From: Nevskia sp.
GTDB taxonomy: Bacteria; Pseudomonadota; Gammaproteobacteria; Nevskiales; Nevskiaceae
Assembly (NCBI GenBank): GCA_030694365.1
Contig: JAUXYM010000111.1
Location: 1 to 32,168, forward strand
Direction of reading: 5' to 3'
Length of the DNA: 32,168 bases
Shown here: in pieces, positions 8,172-16,704 of the stretch
How the letters are laid out: every line of letters starts with the position of its first letter
How positions within the stretch are numbered: position 1 is the first letter of the stretch
Notes under the pieces: model-generated
Seen by the model: only the letters and a program-made list of their open reading frames with translations
Database searches by the model: none
What the model was told of the DNA's origin: nothing
Made by a program: the position numbers and the translations under genes

Positions 8172-9335
8172 ATGAACCTGCACGAGTATCAGGCGAAGGA
8201 AGTGTTTGCGCGCTACGGCATTCCGGTGCCACAGGGTGGCTTGGCCACCAGCCCGGAACAGGCCCGAGCCGTCGCCAAGCAACTCGGCACGGAAAAGGTC
8301 GTGGTCAAGGCGCAGGTGCACGCAGGCGGTCGCGGCAAGGTCGGCGGCGTGAAGTTGGTCAGCGGTGCCGATGCGGCTGAAGAAGCAGCCAAGGGCATGC
8401 TCGGCAAGATGCTGGTCACCAAGCAGACCGATGCCAAGGGTCTGCCGGTCAATTCGGTCTGGGTCGAAAAGCCGTCGAATATCGTCCGCGAGCTGTACGT
8501 GTCGGCGCTCGTCGACCGCACCAGCGAATGCGTGATCCTGATGGCCTCCGCCGCCGGCGGCATGGACATCGAGGAAGTGGCCGAGCACACCCCGGAAAAG
8601 ATCAAGACCGTCACCGTCAACCCGGCGGCCGGCTTCCAGGCCTACCAGGCGCGTGAACTCGGCTTCTTCATGGACCTGACCAAGGACCAGGTCGACCAGT
8701 TCACCAAGATCATGGCCGGCGTCTACAAGATCGTCACCGAATGCGATGCCAGCATGGTCGAGATCAATCCGCTGATCGTCACCGCCGAAGGCAATGTCTT
8801 TGCCCTCGATGCCAAGCTGAATTTCGACGACAACGCGCTGTTCCGCCAGAAGGCGATCGCCGAGATGCGCGATGGCTCGCAGGAAGACGAGCGCGAACGC
8901 GCCGCTGCCAAGTTCGATCTCAACTACGTGACTCTGGAAGGCGACATCGGCTGCATGGTCAACGGTGCCGGTCTGGCCATGGCGACCATGGACATCGTGA
9001 AATTGCACGGCGGCCAGCCGGCCAATTTCCTCGACGTCGGCGGCGGTACCACGGCGGAGAAGGTCACCGAAGCGTTCAAGCTGATCACCGCCAGCCCGGA
9101 AGTGAAAGCGATCTTCATCAACATCTTCGGCGGCATCGTCCGCTGCGATCTGATCGCCGAAGGCATCATCGCGGCGGTCAAGCAGGTCGGCCTGAAGATT
9201 CCAGTGATTGCGCGCCTGCAGGGCACCAACATGGAAAAGGGCCAGGCGCTGCTGCGCGAATCCGGCCTCGCCATCACGCCGATTTCCGATCTCACCGAGG
9301 CGGCCAAGGCCGTCGTTGCAGCCAGCAAGGGTTAA
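8172..9335 (+). CDS. sucC: Succinyl-CoA synthetase (ADP-forming) subunit beta
   Basis: The 387-residue product matches the family length. It opens MNLHEYQAKEVFARYGIPVP and contains the ATP-grasp domain (VVKAQVHAGGRGKVGGVKL, MVEINPLIVT) and the C-terminal CoA-ligase Rossmann region (FLDVGGGTTAEKVTEAF, IFGGIVRCD). It couples succinyl-CoA hydrolysis to ATP formation in the citric acid cycle as an alpha2beta2 enzyme with SucD, whose gene follows 9 bp downstream. GGGGGAAG at 8163-8170 directly precedes the ATG, fixing the start; an upstream in-frame TTG at 8148 has no such support. Unlike in E. coli, sucAB is not immediately upstream. Confidence 0.97.
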   Translation: MNLHEYQAKEVFARYGIPVPQGGLATSPEQARAVAKQLGTEKVVVKAQVHAGGRGKVGGVKLVSGADAAEEAAKGMLGKMLVTKQTDAKGLPVNSVWVEKPSNIVRELYVSALVDRTSECVILMASAAGGMDIEEVAEHTPEKIKTVTVNPAAGFQAYQARELGFFMDLTKDQVDQFTKIMAGVYKIVTECDASMVEINPLIVTAEGNVFALDAKLNFDDNALFRQKAIAEMRDGSQEDERERAAAKFDLNYVTLEGDIGCMVNGAGLAMATMDIVKLHGGQPANFLDVGGGTTAEKVTEAFKLITASPEVKAIFINIFGGIVRCDLIAEGIIAAVKQVGLKIPVIARLQGTNMEKGQALLRESGLAITPISDLTEAAKAVVAASKG

Positions 9336-9344
9336 GACAGAGCC

Positions 9345-10214
9345 ATGAGCATCCTGATCAACAAAGACACCAAGGTCATCTGCCAGGGCTTCACCGGCAA
9401 GCAGGGCACCTTCCACTCCGAACAGGCGATCGCCTACGGCACCAAGATGGTCGGCGGTGTGTCGCCGGGCAAGGGTGGCAGCACCCATCTGAGCCTGCCG
9501 GTGTTCAGCACCGCGCATGACGCAGTCAAGGCCACCGGCGCCGACGCGACGATGATCTACGTGCCGGCCCCCGGCGCGGCCGACGCGATCCTCGAAGCGG
9601 CCGACGCCGGCATCAAGGTCATCATCTGCATCACCGAAGGCATTCCGGTGATCGACATGGTCAAGGTCAAGGCCGCACTCAAGGCCTATCCGGACGCCGT
9701 GCTGATCGGTCCGAACTGCCCCGGCGTGATCACCCCGGGCCAGTGCAAGATCGGCATCATGCCCGGCCACATCCACAAGCCGGGCCGCATCGGCATCGTC
9801 TCCCGCTCGGGCACGCTGACCTACGAAACCGTGCACCAGACGACCCAGAACGGCCTCGGTCAGTCGACCTGCGTCGGCATCGGCGGCGACCCGGTGCGGG
9901 GCTTGGGCTTCATCGACGTGCTGAAGCGCTTCGAAGCCGATCCGGAAACCGACGGCATGATCATGGTCGGCGAAATCGGCGGCTCTTCGGAAGAAGAAGC
10001 GGCGGCCTACATCAAGCAGTACATCAAGAAGCCGGTGGTTGCCTACATCGCCGGTGTCACCGCACCGGCCGGCAAGCGCATGGGCCATGCCGGCGCGATC
10101 ATCGCCGGCGGCAAGGGCACGGCGGATGAAAAGTTCGCGGCGCTCGAAGCGGCCGGCGTCAAGACCGTCCGCTCGCCGGCGGACCTCGGTGCGGCGATGA
10201 AGTCGCTGCTCTGA
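9345..10214 (+). CDS. sucD: Succinyl-CoA synthetase (ADP-forming) subunit alpha
   Basis: A 289-residue partner of SucC. The CoA-binding Rossmann domain begins [20 protein letters not shown]. The ligase domain carries the phosphorylated histidine His248 in [17 protein letters not shown], with GPNCPGVI and SRSGTLTYE as further family hallmarks. The His is phosphorylated during catalysis and hands the phosphate to ADP on SucC. It is in one operon with sucC and is followed by a good terminator hairpin. Confidence 0.97.
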   Translation: MSILINKDTKVICQGFTGKQGTFHSEQAIAYGTKMVGGVSPGKGGSTHLSLPVFSTAHDAVKATGADATMIYVPAPGAADAILEAADAGIKVIICITEGIPVIDMVKVKAALKAYPDAVLIGPNCPGVITPGQCKIGIMPGHIHKPGRIGIVSRSGTLTYETVHQTTQNGLGQSTCVGIGGDPVRGLGFIDVLKRFEADPETDGMIMVGEIGGSSEEEAAAYIKQYIKKPVVAYIAGVTAPAGKRMGHAGAIIAGGKGTADEKFAALEAAGVKTVRSPADLGAAMKSLL

Positions 10215-10239
10215 TCTTCAGCCGCAGGTCGTGAACGGG

Positions 10240-10263
10240 AAGGGCGCGAGCGATCGCGCCCTT
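10240..10263 (+). terminator. Intrinsic terminator after sucCD
   Basis: Arms GGGCGCG at 10242-10248 and CGCGCCC at 10255-10261, extended by two A-T pairs on the outside, enclose a 6-nt loop and are followed by TTTCTCGTTT. It lies 26 bases after the sucD stop and before nadE. Confidence 0.75.
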
Positions 10264-10313
10264 TCTCGTTTACCGTCAGCCAACACTTTTCGCTGCACAG
10301 GAATTTTCAATCG

Positions 10314-11966
10314 ATGAACAAGCCGCTGGTCCTCGCTGCCGCCCAGCTGAACCTCTGGGTCGGCGACATCGACGGCAATGTCGCCAAGATCATCGCGGCG
10401 GCCGCCAAGGCCCGCGATGAATTCGGCGCCCAGCTGGTCGCCACGCCGGAGCTGTCCCTGCTCGGCTATCCGCCCGATGACCTGCTGCTGCGCACGGCGC
10501 TGCCGCAGGCGATCGCCGCCGGCCTGGCTTCGGTGGCGGCAGCCTCGAATGGCATTCACATCGTGGTTGGCCATCCGGAGTTCGTCGACGATGCCGGTGG
10601 CCGTCGCACCTACAACGCGGCCTCGGTCTATCGCGACGGTCGCCTGGTCGCCCGGGCCCGCAAGCAGTTGCTGCCGAATTACGGCGTGTTCGACGAACGC
10701 CGCCATTTCACGCCGGGCGCGCCGAACGCGACGGTGTTCAAGCTCGATGGCCTGACCGTCGGCCTGTGCATCTGCGAGGACATCTGGGGCCCCGGTCCGA
10801 CCGCGCGCGCCAAGGCGGCCGGTGCCGAACTGCTGCTCAACATCAATGCCTCGCCGTACAACATCGGCAAGCCGGACGAGCGTCGCGCGGTGCTGCGTCA
10901 GCGCTTGGCCGAGCAGGATTTGCCGATCCTCTATGTCAATTGCGCGGGCGGCCAGGACGAGCTGGTGTTCGACGGCGATTCGCTGGCCATCGATGCCAAA
11001 GGCTCGCTGGGCTTCGAAGCGCCGCTGTTCGATGAAGGCGTTTTCCCGCTGACCATCACTCGCCACGACGGTGCGCTGGTCTTCAGCGGCGAGCGACGGC
11101 AAGCGTCATCGAGCGTCGCCCAGGTCTATCGCGCGCTGGTGCAGGCGACCCGCGACTACGTCAACCGCAACGGTTTTCCCGGCGTGCTACTGGGTTTGTC
11201 CGGCGGTATCGACTCGGCGCTGGTCGCAACGATTGCTGCCGATGCCCTTGGTGCCGATCGGGTCTGGGCGGTGTCGCTGCCATCGCGTTACACGATGGAC
11301 ATGTCCAATGACGATGCCCGGTTCGAAGCCGAAGCGCTCGGCATCCGCTATTCGGTGCTGCCGATCGAGCTGCCGTTCGAAGCGTTCACCGAGACCCTGG
11401 CGCCGATCTTCGGCGACCGGCCGATCGATCTCGCCGAAGAAAACATGCAGTCGCGCTCCAGAGGCGTGCTGCTGATGGCGCTGTCGAACAAGTTCGGGCC
11501 GGTGGTGCTGACCACCGGCAACAAGAGCGAGATGGCGGTGGGCTATTCGACCTTGTACGGCGACATGTGCGGCGGTTTCGCGCCGATCAAGGACGCCTAC
11601 AAGGGCCTGGTCTACGAGCTGTCGCGTTATCGCAATTCCTTGGCGCCGGCTGGCAAACCGGTGATTCCCGAGCGGGTCATCGAGCGTCCGCCGAGTGCCG
11701 AGCTGAGGCCGGACCAGAAGGACTCGGATTCGCTGCCGCCTTACGAGGTGCTCGACCCGATACTCGAAGCCTATGTCGAGCGGAGTTTGTCGATCCCCGA
11801 AATCGTTGCCATGGGTTTCGACGAAGCGACGGTGCGCCGCGTTGCCGGGCTGGTGCGGCGTTCCGAGTACAAGCGCCGCCAGGCACCGCCGGGACCGAAG
11901 ATCACGCCTTGTGCCTTCGGGCGCGAGCGGCGTTATCCGATCACGGCGGTCTACGGCGATCGCTGA
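10314..11966 (+). CDS. nadE: Glutamine-dependent NAD+ synthetase
   Basis: A 550-residue two-domain enzyme. The N-terminal nitrilase-type glutaminase domain (about 1-260) shows the Glu46 / Lys117 / Cys154 triad in TPELSLLGY, RKQLLPNYGVFDE and CICEDIWG. The C-terminal NAD synthase domain (about 270-550) has the ATP-binding P-loop SGGIDS at 296-301, plus TTGNKSEMAVGY and the usual ending near YKRRQAPPGPKI. It makes NAD+ from nicotinic acid adenine dinucleotide, using ammonia released from glutamine and channelled between domains. AGGA at 10300-10303 supports the ATG. A single-gene unit, terminated by the shared hairpin at 11995-12024. Confidence 0.96.
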   Translation: MNKPLVLAAAQLNLWVGDIDGNVAKIIAAAAKARDEFGAQLVATPELSLLGYPPDDLLLRTALPQAIAAGLASVAAASNGIHIVVGHPEFVDDAGGRRTYNAASVYRDGRLVARARKQLLPNYGVFDERRHFTPGAPNATVFKLDGLTVGLCICEDIWGPGPTARAKAAGAELLLNINASPYNIGKPDERRAVLRQRLAEQDLPILYVNCAGGQDELVFDGDSLAIDAKGSLGFEAPLFDEGVFPLTITRHDGALVFSGERRQASSSVAQVYRALVQATRDYVNRNGFPGVLLGLSGGIDSALVATIAADALGADRVWAVSLPSRYTMDMSNDDARFEAEALGIRYSVLPIELPFEAFTETLAPIFGDRPIDLAEENMQSRSRGVLLMALSNKFGPVVLTTGNKSEMAVGYSTLYGDMCGGFAPIKDAYKGLVYELSRYRNSLAPAGKPVIPERVIERPPSAELRPDQKDSDSLPPYEVLDPILEAYVERSLSIPEIVAMGFDEATVRRVAGLVRRSEYKRRQAPPGPKITPCAFGRERRYPITAVYGDR

Positions 11967-11994
11967 GCTTTGCGCTGAACTGAAGGGCTGAAAC

Positions 11995-12024
11995 GAAAAA
12001 GCGCAGCCTGGACGGCGCTTTTTC
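11995..12024. terminator. Bidirectional terminator between nadE and bamD
   Basis: Ten-base arms GAAAAAGCGC (11995-12004) and GCGCTTTTTC (12015-12024) with a 10-nt loop. The A-rich and T-rich arms give a U-run in either direction. It sits between the convergent nadE and bamD stops. Confidence 0.85.
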
Positions 12025-12032
12025 TGCGGCGA

Positions 12033-13517
12033 TCAGTTCGCTGCGGGAGGGGAGTACGGCGGCGGTGCGGGTTGGATCACCGGGGCGTCGGCAGCCGGGG
12101 CAGCCTCCGGCGGGCTTTCGTTGGCGGCCGCTTCCGGTGCCGGGGCGCTGCTTGCGGCCGGCTCGGCTTTCTTGTCGTCGCCGATCGTGTAGGTCTTGTT
12201 CAGAAAATCGAACAGGCCGGCCTTTTCCTGCTTCTCGGCCGGTGCCGCAGGGCTGGCGACGGGTGTCCTGGTCGCTTCCGCTGCGGCCGGCGCGGGCTTG
12301 GCGGCGACGCTTTCACTGAACACCGGCGGCACATTGATCACGGTCGGCTCGCCGCTATACGGGCCCGTGGTCAGTGACGCTGCATCCGGCTGATTGGCCG
12401 ACGAGGGGTTGGCAGGCTGGGCGCTGGGTGCAGTGGCAGTTGCCGGGGCTGCTGCATCGGCCGGCTTCGCTTCCTTGCTGTCGATCGTGTAGGTCTTGTT
12501 CAGCGATTCGAAGTAACCGCCGATCTTCTCGAAAAGACCTTTCGGAGCTTCGCTGCTCAGTGCCGCCGGGGCCGCAGCGGCATCGGGTGCCGCTGCGGCT
12601 GGCGCTGCCGACGGCTGATCGCTGGGCAGCGTGACAATCGTGCGCGGGCCCGGTTTCGGTTTCGGCGCGTTGGCCTGGGCGATCGACTCGGCATTGTTGG
12701 CGATCAGCAGATCGAGGTCGGCCAGTTGCGAGGTCTGGCCGAGCTTTTCATAGCTCAGCTTCAGCAGCGTCAGCGCTTCGACGGTCGCCGGCGCGCCGGG
12801 ATATTCGGCAATCAGGTTCTCGGCGCGCTTCGACACCGCCACCCAGGCTTGACGTTTGACATAGAAGCGGACGATCGACAGCTCATGCGTCGCCACCCGG
12901 TTGCGCAGGTAGATCATCCGCTTGCGGGCATCGCCAGCGTAAGGGCTGTTCGGATAGCGCTGCAGCAGCACCGCGAAATCGTCGTAGGCGCGGCGTTCGC
13001 CGGTGACGTCCTTCTTGCTGGAGTCGATCGGCAGGTAATCGCTCAGTGCCTGCGTGCGGCTGGAATTGATCAGCCCTTTCAGGTACTGGACGTAATCGGC
13101 GTGGGGGTGGCGCGGATGCTCGCGGATGAAGCGGTCAGCGGCCAGCAGCGCTTCATCCGGCGCGAAGCTGCGATACTGGACGAAGATCTTCTCGAGTTCG
13201 GCCTGGGTCGAATACTCGGTGAACGGGTAGCGGGCAATCAGCTGCGAGTAGCGGGTCAGCGCAGTCTCGTTGTCCGACGACACCATCGCTTCATGGGCGC
13301 GTCGGTAATACGCCGCCGCCTCAAGCTTCAGGACTTGCTCGGACTGGGGCGTGCTGCCGGCAGGACCGACTTCGGCACCGGGCCGGAATGGATTGTCCGG
13401 CCGGTCGGATTTTTCGCCTTTCGAGGCGCATCCAGTTGCGAGGGCCGCCAGCGAGGCGAGGCAGATAACGCGCAGCACGCGCGTTGCGGGCGAGCCGCAG
13501 GAAGAACGATCGATCAT
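12033..13517 (-). CDS. bamD: Outer membrane assembly lipoprotein BamD with long C-terminal extension
   Basis: A 494-residue lipoprotein. The signal peptide ends in the lipobox ATGC (acylated Cys30). A TPR-type BamD domain covers about residues 60-275, with the family stretches YSQLIARYPFTEYS, FIREHPRHPHADYVQYLKGL and LLQRYPNSPYAGDARKRMIYLRN. BamD is the essential lipoprotein partner of BamA in outer-membrane protein insertion. Ordinary BamD is about 240-290 residues; here some 200 extra residues (about 285-494) of Ala/Pro/Glu-rich sequence follow. Embedded in them is a motif present twice: GLFEKIGGYFESLNKTYTI at 327-345 and GLFDFLNKTYTI at 434-445. The ATG at 13517 gives the best signal peptide; frames starting at 13535 add six residues. 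The gene diverges from rluD, the arrangement seen in many proteobacteria. Confidence 0.93.
   Translation of the reverse strand: MIDRSSCGSPATRVLRVICLASLAALATGCASKGEKSDRPDNPFRPGAEVGPAGSTPQSEQVLKLEAAAYYRRAHEAMVSSDNETALTRYSQLIARYPFTEYSTQAELEKIFVQYRSFAPDEALLAADRFIREHPRHPHADYVQYLKGLINSSRTQALSDYLPIDSSKKDVTGERRAYDDFAVLLQRYPNSPYAGDARKRMIYLRNRVATHELSIVRFYVKRQAWVAVSKRAENLIAEYPGAPATVEALTLLKLSYEKLGQTSQLADLDLLIANNAESIAQANAPKPKPGPRTIVTLPSDQPSAAPAAAAPDAAAAPAALSSEAPKGLFEKIGGYFESLNKTYTIDSKEAKPADAAAPATATAPSAQPANPSSANQPDAASLTTGPYSGEPTVINVPPVFSESVAAKPAPAAAEATRTPVASPAAPAEKQEKAGLFDFLNKTYTIGDDKKAEPAASSAPAPEAAANESPPEAAPAADAPVIQPAPPPYSPPAAN
12182..12503 (-). repeat. Identical 22-bp repeats inside the bamD extension
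   Basis: The same 22 bases occur at 12182-12203 and 12482-12503, coding for the two LNKTYTI copies in the BamD tail. Exact identity at the DNA level over all codons suggests a fairly recent duplication or strong selection. Confidence 0.8.
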
Positions 13518-13637
13518 TACGCGGAGCATCAGCACGTTGAGTCAAAAAATGAGTATAGCCGATGGCTGTCAGGCCTCGTCGCAGCGCCAATCCCTGTTGG
13601 GGGCCCTGCGTCGGGCCCTGCATCGAGCGGCACGATC

Positions 13638-14603
13638 ATGAGCCAGGCAGAGCAGGTGCGGGTGCCTGATTTCCTCCATGGACAGCGCTTGGACGCCGTG
13701 GCGGCGCAGTTGTTCCCGGCCTGGTCCCGTGGCCGGCTGAGAAGCTGGATCGAAAGCGGCGCGCTGATCATCAACGGCGCGCCGGCCGAGAAGGCACGGC
13801 AGCCGGTGGCCACCGGCGACCTGCTCGATCTGACTGTCGACGAACAGCCGCTGGCCAGCAATGACCGGCCGCAGGCGATTCCGCTGGAAGTGGTCTACGA
13901 GGACAACGACATCGCGGTGATCAACAAGCCGCCGGGCCTGACTGTCCATCCGGGTGCTGGCCAGGCCGATTCGACCATGCAGAACGCGCTGCTGCATCGC
14001 TTCCCGAAGACCGAACTGCTGCCGCGTGCCGGGCTCGTGCATCGGCTCGACAAGGACACCAGCGGGCTGCTGATCGTCGGCCTGACCCTGATCGCCTACA
14101 CGCGGCTGGTGGCGGACATGGCAGCGCGCGATATCCGCCGCGAGTACGACGCGCTGGTCAACGGTGCGGTCACTGCCGGCGGCACGGTCGATCAGCCGAT
14201 CGGCCGCGATCCGCGCAATCGCCTGAAGATGGCGGTGGTCGAAGATGGTCGCCCGGCGGTCACCCACTATCGGGTGCAGGAGCGCTTCGCCAATCACACC
14301 CTGCTGCGCGTGCGTCTGGAAACCGGCCGCACCCACCAGATCCGCGTGCACATGGCGCAGATCCTTCATCCGATCGTCGGCGATGCGGTCTACGGCGGCC
14401 GTATCACCCGCGGCCGCAACATCGAGGAAAGCCTGCGTCTGGCGCTGAACGGCTTTCCGCGTCAGGCGCTGCATGCGCGGCACCTGGAACTGGAGCACCC
14501 GATCAGCGGCGAGGAGATGGCGTTCTCGGCCGAGGCACCGCCGGACATCCAGCGCCTGCTCGATCGTCTGCGCGCTGACGCCAGCCAGTCCGTGGTGCGA
14601 TGA
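13638..14603 (+). CDS. rluD: 23S rRNA pseudouridine(1911/1915/1917) synthase RluD
   Basis: A 321-residue RluA-family synthase. An S4 RNA-binding domain covers about residues 14-75 (GQRLDAVAAQLF, RGRLRSWIESGALIING). The catalytic domain (about 85-300) has the nucleophile Asp138 in HRLDKDTSGLL and the family stretches NKPPGLTVHPGAG, RREYDALVNG and ETGRTHQIRVHM. RluD isomerises three uridines in helix 69 of 23S rRNA. The ATG at 13638 fits the family N-terminus; the open frame extends far upstream only because it lies opposite bamD. The gene overlaps pgeF by 4 bp, and bamD is divergent. Specificity as RluD rather than RluC/RluA is inferred from this neighbourhood and the length. Confidence 0.93.
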   Translation: MSQAEQVRVPDFLHGQRLDAVAAQLFPAWSRGRLRSWIESGALIINGAPAEKARQPVATGDLLDLTVDEQPLASNDRPQAIPLEVVYEDNDIAVINKPPGLTVHPGAGQADSTMQNALLHRFPKTELLPRAGLVHRLDKDTSGLLIVGLTLIAYTRLVADMAARDIRREYDALVNGAVTAGGTVDQPIGRDPRNRLKMAVVEDGRPAVTHYRVQERFANHTLLRVRLETGRTHQIRVHMAQILHPIVGDAVYGGRITRGRNIEESLRLALNGFPRQALHARHLELEHPISGEEMAFSAEAPPDIQRLLDRLRADASQSVVR

Positions 14604-15337
14604 GCCTGCGGCCGATCATTCCTGATTGGCCGGCACCGGCGTCGATACGCGCTGCGTTCACGACCCGCGACGGTGGCACCAGCAGTGGGCCACACGCCGG
14701 CCTGAATCTGGGCCGCAACTGCGGCGATGATCCGGCCGCCGTTGCCGAAAATCGCCACCTGCTTGCCGAGCATCTGGGCCTGCCAGCGGCCCCGGAATGG
14801 TTGCGTCAGGTGCATGGCACGCGAGTGCTGAGCCTGCCGCAGGGGCACCCCGAACCGGAGGCCGATGGGGTCTTCACCACGCAGGCGGATGTCGTCTGCG
14901 CGGTACAAGCCGCCGACTGTCTCGCCGTGCTGTTCTGCGATCGGGACGCCAGCGTGGTCGCCGCCGCGCATGCCGGCTGGCGCGGCCTCTGCGCCGGCGT
15001 GCTCGAAGCCACCGTCGCTGCGCTACCGGTCGCTCCAGAACGGCTCATGGCCTGGCTCGGCCCGGCGATCGGCCCGGAAGCGTTCGAGGTTGGCGCTGAA
15101 GTGCGTGCGGCGTTCGTCGCCGTCGACCCGGCAGCGGCGTCCTGCTTCACGCTGGGGGCTCAGCCGGACAAGTATTGCGGCGATCTGTTCGCGCTGGCTC
15201 GGCAGCGGCTGGCACGAGCGGGTGTCACCGAGGTCTACGGCGGCGGCGTCAGCACCTACGCCGATCCGGAGCGTTTCTATTCGTTCCGCCGCGATGGCGT
15301 CTGCGGGCGGATGGCGGCGCTGATCTGGATCGATTGA
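14600..15337 (+). CDS. pgeF: Peptidoglycan editing factor PgeF (laccase-domain protein, YfiH family)
   Basis: A 245-residue protein of the multicopper-polyphenol-oxidase/laccase-domain family. Metal-site residues are visible as His72 (QVHGTRV), Cys107 (AADCLAVLFCD) and His124 (AAHAGWRGL), with AIGPEAFEVG and the C-terminal SYRRDG-like YSFRRDGVCGR. E. coli PgeF removes wrongly incorporated L-Ser from UDP-MurNAc peptide; other members show purine nucleoside phosphorylase activity. It is translationally coupled to rluD (ATGA overlap at 14600-14603), a pairing seen widely. Confidence 0.92.
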   Translation: MSLRPIIPDWPAPASIRAAFTTRDGGTSSGPHAGLNLGRNCGDDPAAVAENRHLLAEHLGLPAAPEWLRQVHGTRVLSLPQGHPEPEADGVFTTQADVVCAVQAADCLAVLFCDRDASVVAAAHAGWRGLCAGVLEATVAALPVAPERLMAWLGPAIGPEAFEVGAEVRAAFVAVDPAAASCFTLGAQPDKYCGDLFALARQRLARAGVTEVYGGGVSTYADPERFYSFRRDGVCGRMAALIWID

Positions 15338-15371
15338 GAAAAAGCCCTTGTATGTTGTTTTTGCTGTCCCC

Positions 15372-15392
15372 GCTTCTCCCGGAGGGAGAAGC
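15372..15392. terminator. Hairpin between convergent pgeF and the lipoprotein gene
   Basis: Perfect 9-bp arms GCTTCTCCC (15372-15380) and GGGAGAAGC (15384-15392) with a GGA loop, in the gap between convergent stops. No U-run follows in either direction, so it may act as a weak or factor-assisted terminator or as a transcript-end stabiliser. Confidence 0.5.
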
Positions 15393-15437
15393 AACCGTGG
15401 TGTTTTCATTCGGGCATCGTAGCGGTCCTGGCGGCCA

Positions 15438-16151
15438 TCAATGGTGGTAGTCCAGCAGCTCCATCGTCACTTCGCCACCGACGATCTGGGTGGTTTCCAG
15501 CGGCTCTTGGCGAAGCAGCTTGATCAAGCCGACGCCGGGCGCGTACCACTCGGTATGGCGAACCACGACTTCCGATGCGCCGAGGCGCGGATCGGCCAGC
15601 ACGTTGATCGGCGCATCGCCTTCCACTTTCAGGCAGTTCCTGAAGGTGCCGGCAGCCACCGTCACTTCTTCGCTGATCGAAGTCACCGTCATCAACAGCG
15701 TGAAGCGCACCGAATCGTGATGCAGGAAACGCTCGCGGAACGGCACGGCGCGTTCGAGGATGAACGGCTGGCTGGGGCTCTCCCAGCGATCGCCGAGCTT
15801 CGGCGCGATCGGCATCACGGTACGCGGCACGGCGTCGTTGCGTGGCTCGAATTCCACAGTGGTACGCAGGCCGGTGCGGACGATGTTCTTGTCGTCCAGT
15901 TTCAGCCAGTACTCGCTGCCGAGACTGTTGCGGCGCAGGTAATAGGTTTCGCCGTTGCGTTCGCGCGCGCCGGCATTGCTCATCTCGAAGTGCGCGGTCC
16001 TGGTGCCCAGTGGATTCGCCTCGATCAGTTCGTAGGTCCAGCTGCGGCCCTTGTCGAGCGGGAAGTAGCTCGGCGATGGGCCCTTGCTGCAGCCGGCCAG
16101 CAAGGCAGCCGCTGCTGCAAATGCCAGGGTGATTCGGCAAGCGAGGCTCAT
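15438..16151 (-). CDS. Lipoprotein of unknown function, last gene of the fcc/proton-channel cluster
   Basis: A 237-residue protein with a clear lipoprotein signal (SLACRITLAFAAAAALLAGC, acylated Cys21). The mature part starts YFPLDKGRSWTYELIE, a pattern seen in uncharacterised secreted proteins, and is rich in beta-strand-forming sequence with few hydrophobic segments. No catalytic motif is recognised. The ATG at 16151 is preceded by GAGG, which overlaps the stop of the upstream two-TM gene (8 bp between genes), so it is very likely co-transcribed. It could be an outer-membrane-facing part of the adjacent MotA/ExbB-like system or simply a passenger. Confidence 0.8.
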   Translation of the reverse strand: MSLACRITLAFAAAAALLAGCSKGPSPSYFPLDKGRSWTYELIEANPLGTRTAHFEMSNAGARERNGETYYLRRNSLGSEYWLKLDDKNIVRTGLRTTVEFEPRNDAVPRTVMPIAPKLGDRWESPSQPFILERAVPFRERFLHHDSVRFTLLMTVTSISEEVTVAAGTFRNCLKVEGDAPINVLADPRLGASEVVVRHTEWYAPGVGLIKLLRQEPLETTQIVGGEVTMELLDYHH

Positions 16152-16159
16152 CGCGTGCC

Positions 16160-16678
16160 TCACTTTTCCGGCAGCGCCGGATCGGGCAGATCGTCGAGCG
16201 TGAAGCTGGGCAGGGCGCCGGCGCTGCGCTTGGCATCCGACACCACGTTCGATCGATTGCGGGCACCGCCCTTGCGGCCGATCTGCGGCAGGCCCTGCTG
16301 GCGTTGGCGCTCGCGGGCATCCTGGATCTGTTTCTGGTCTTCCGCAGCGTATGGCAACAGGTAGGCGCGTGGCTCGGCGGCCGGACCGTCTGGCGTCAGC
16401 TCCGTCGCCCAGATGTGAATCAGCCCCGGATCGCCGGTCGCCGCGTTCGGTTCGCGAATGCTGGCGGCGTGATACAGGAAGCGATCTGGCAGCGCTGCCG
16501 CCGTCGGCCAGCCGGCCATCTGCTTCCAGCCGCGCTGACTCAACATGGCCATGCCGACGAAGGCGATGATCAGCACCGTTTTCAGGCGCGGTGACAGCCG
16601 GGTGCGAATCAGCAGCGTGAGCGCCAACAGGGCGACCAGGAAGTACAGCATCGACAGCAGCACGAGTCCGTTGGACAT
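16160..16678 (-). CDS. Two-TM inner-membrane protein of unknown function
   Basis: A 172-residue protein with two N-terminal membrane helices (about 4-26 and 33-50). A soluble part follows containing WKQMAGWPTAAALPDRFLYH, a strand-rich segment GLIHIWATEL, and a charged Gln/Arg-rich stretch (about 125-150) ending in an acidic tail. With two helices the soluble part would be on the same side as the N-terminus. No enzyme motif is seen. It lies 26 bp downstream of the one-TM partner protein gene and 8 bp before the lipoprotein gene. I recall similar proteins next to MotA/TolQ/ExbB-like genes in other bacteria, but cannot confirm that here. Confidence 0.75.
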   Translation of the reverse strand: MSNGLVLLSMLYFLVALLALTLLIRTRLSPRLKTVLIIAFVGMAMLSQRGWKQMAGWPTAAALPDRFLYHAASIREPNAATGDPGLIHIWATELTPDGPAAEPRAYLLPYAAEDQKQIQDARERQRQQGLPQIGRKGGARNRSNVVSDAKRSAGALPSFTLDDLPDPALPEK

Positions 16679-16704
16679 GAGTTCGATCGTTTTCGGGTGA
16701 AGGG

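Noticed and set aside
8157..10088. 643-codon open frame on the minus strand
   Set aside because: It is antisense to sucC and sucD, which are unmistakable. The translation is His/Asp/Val-rich low-information sequence.
12726..13637. Upstream extension of the rluD frame giving a 625-residue protein
   Set aside because: The extension lies opposite bamD and the intergenic region. RluD begins normally at 13638.
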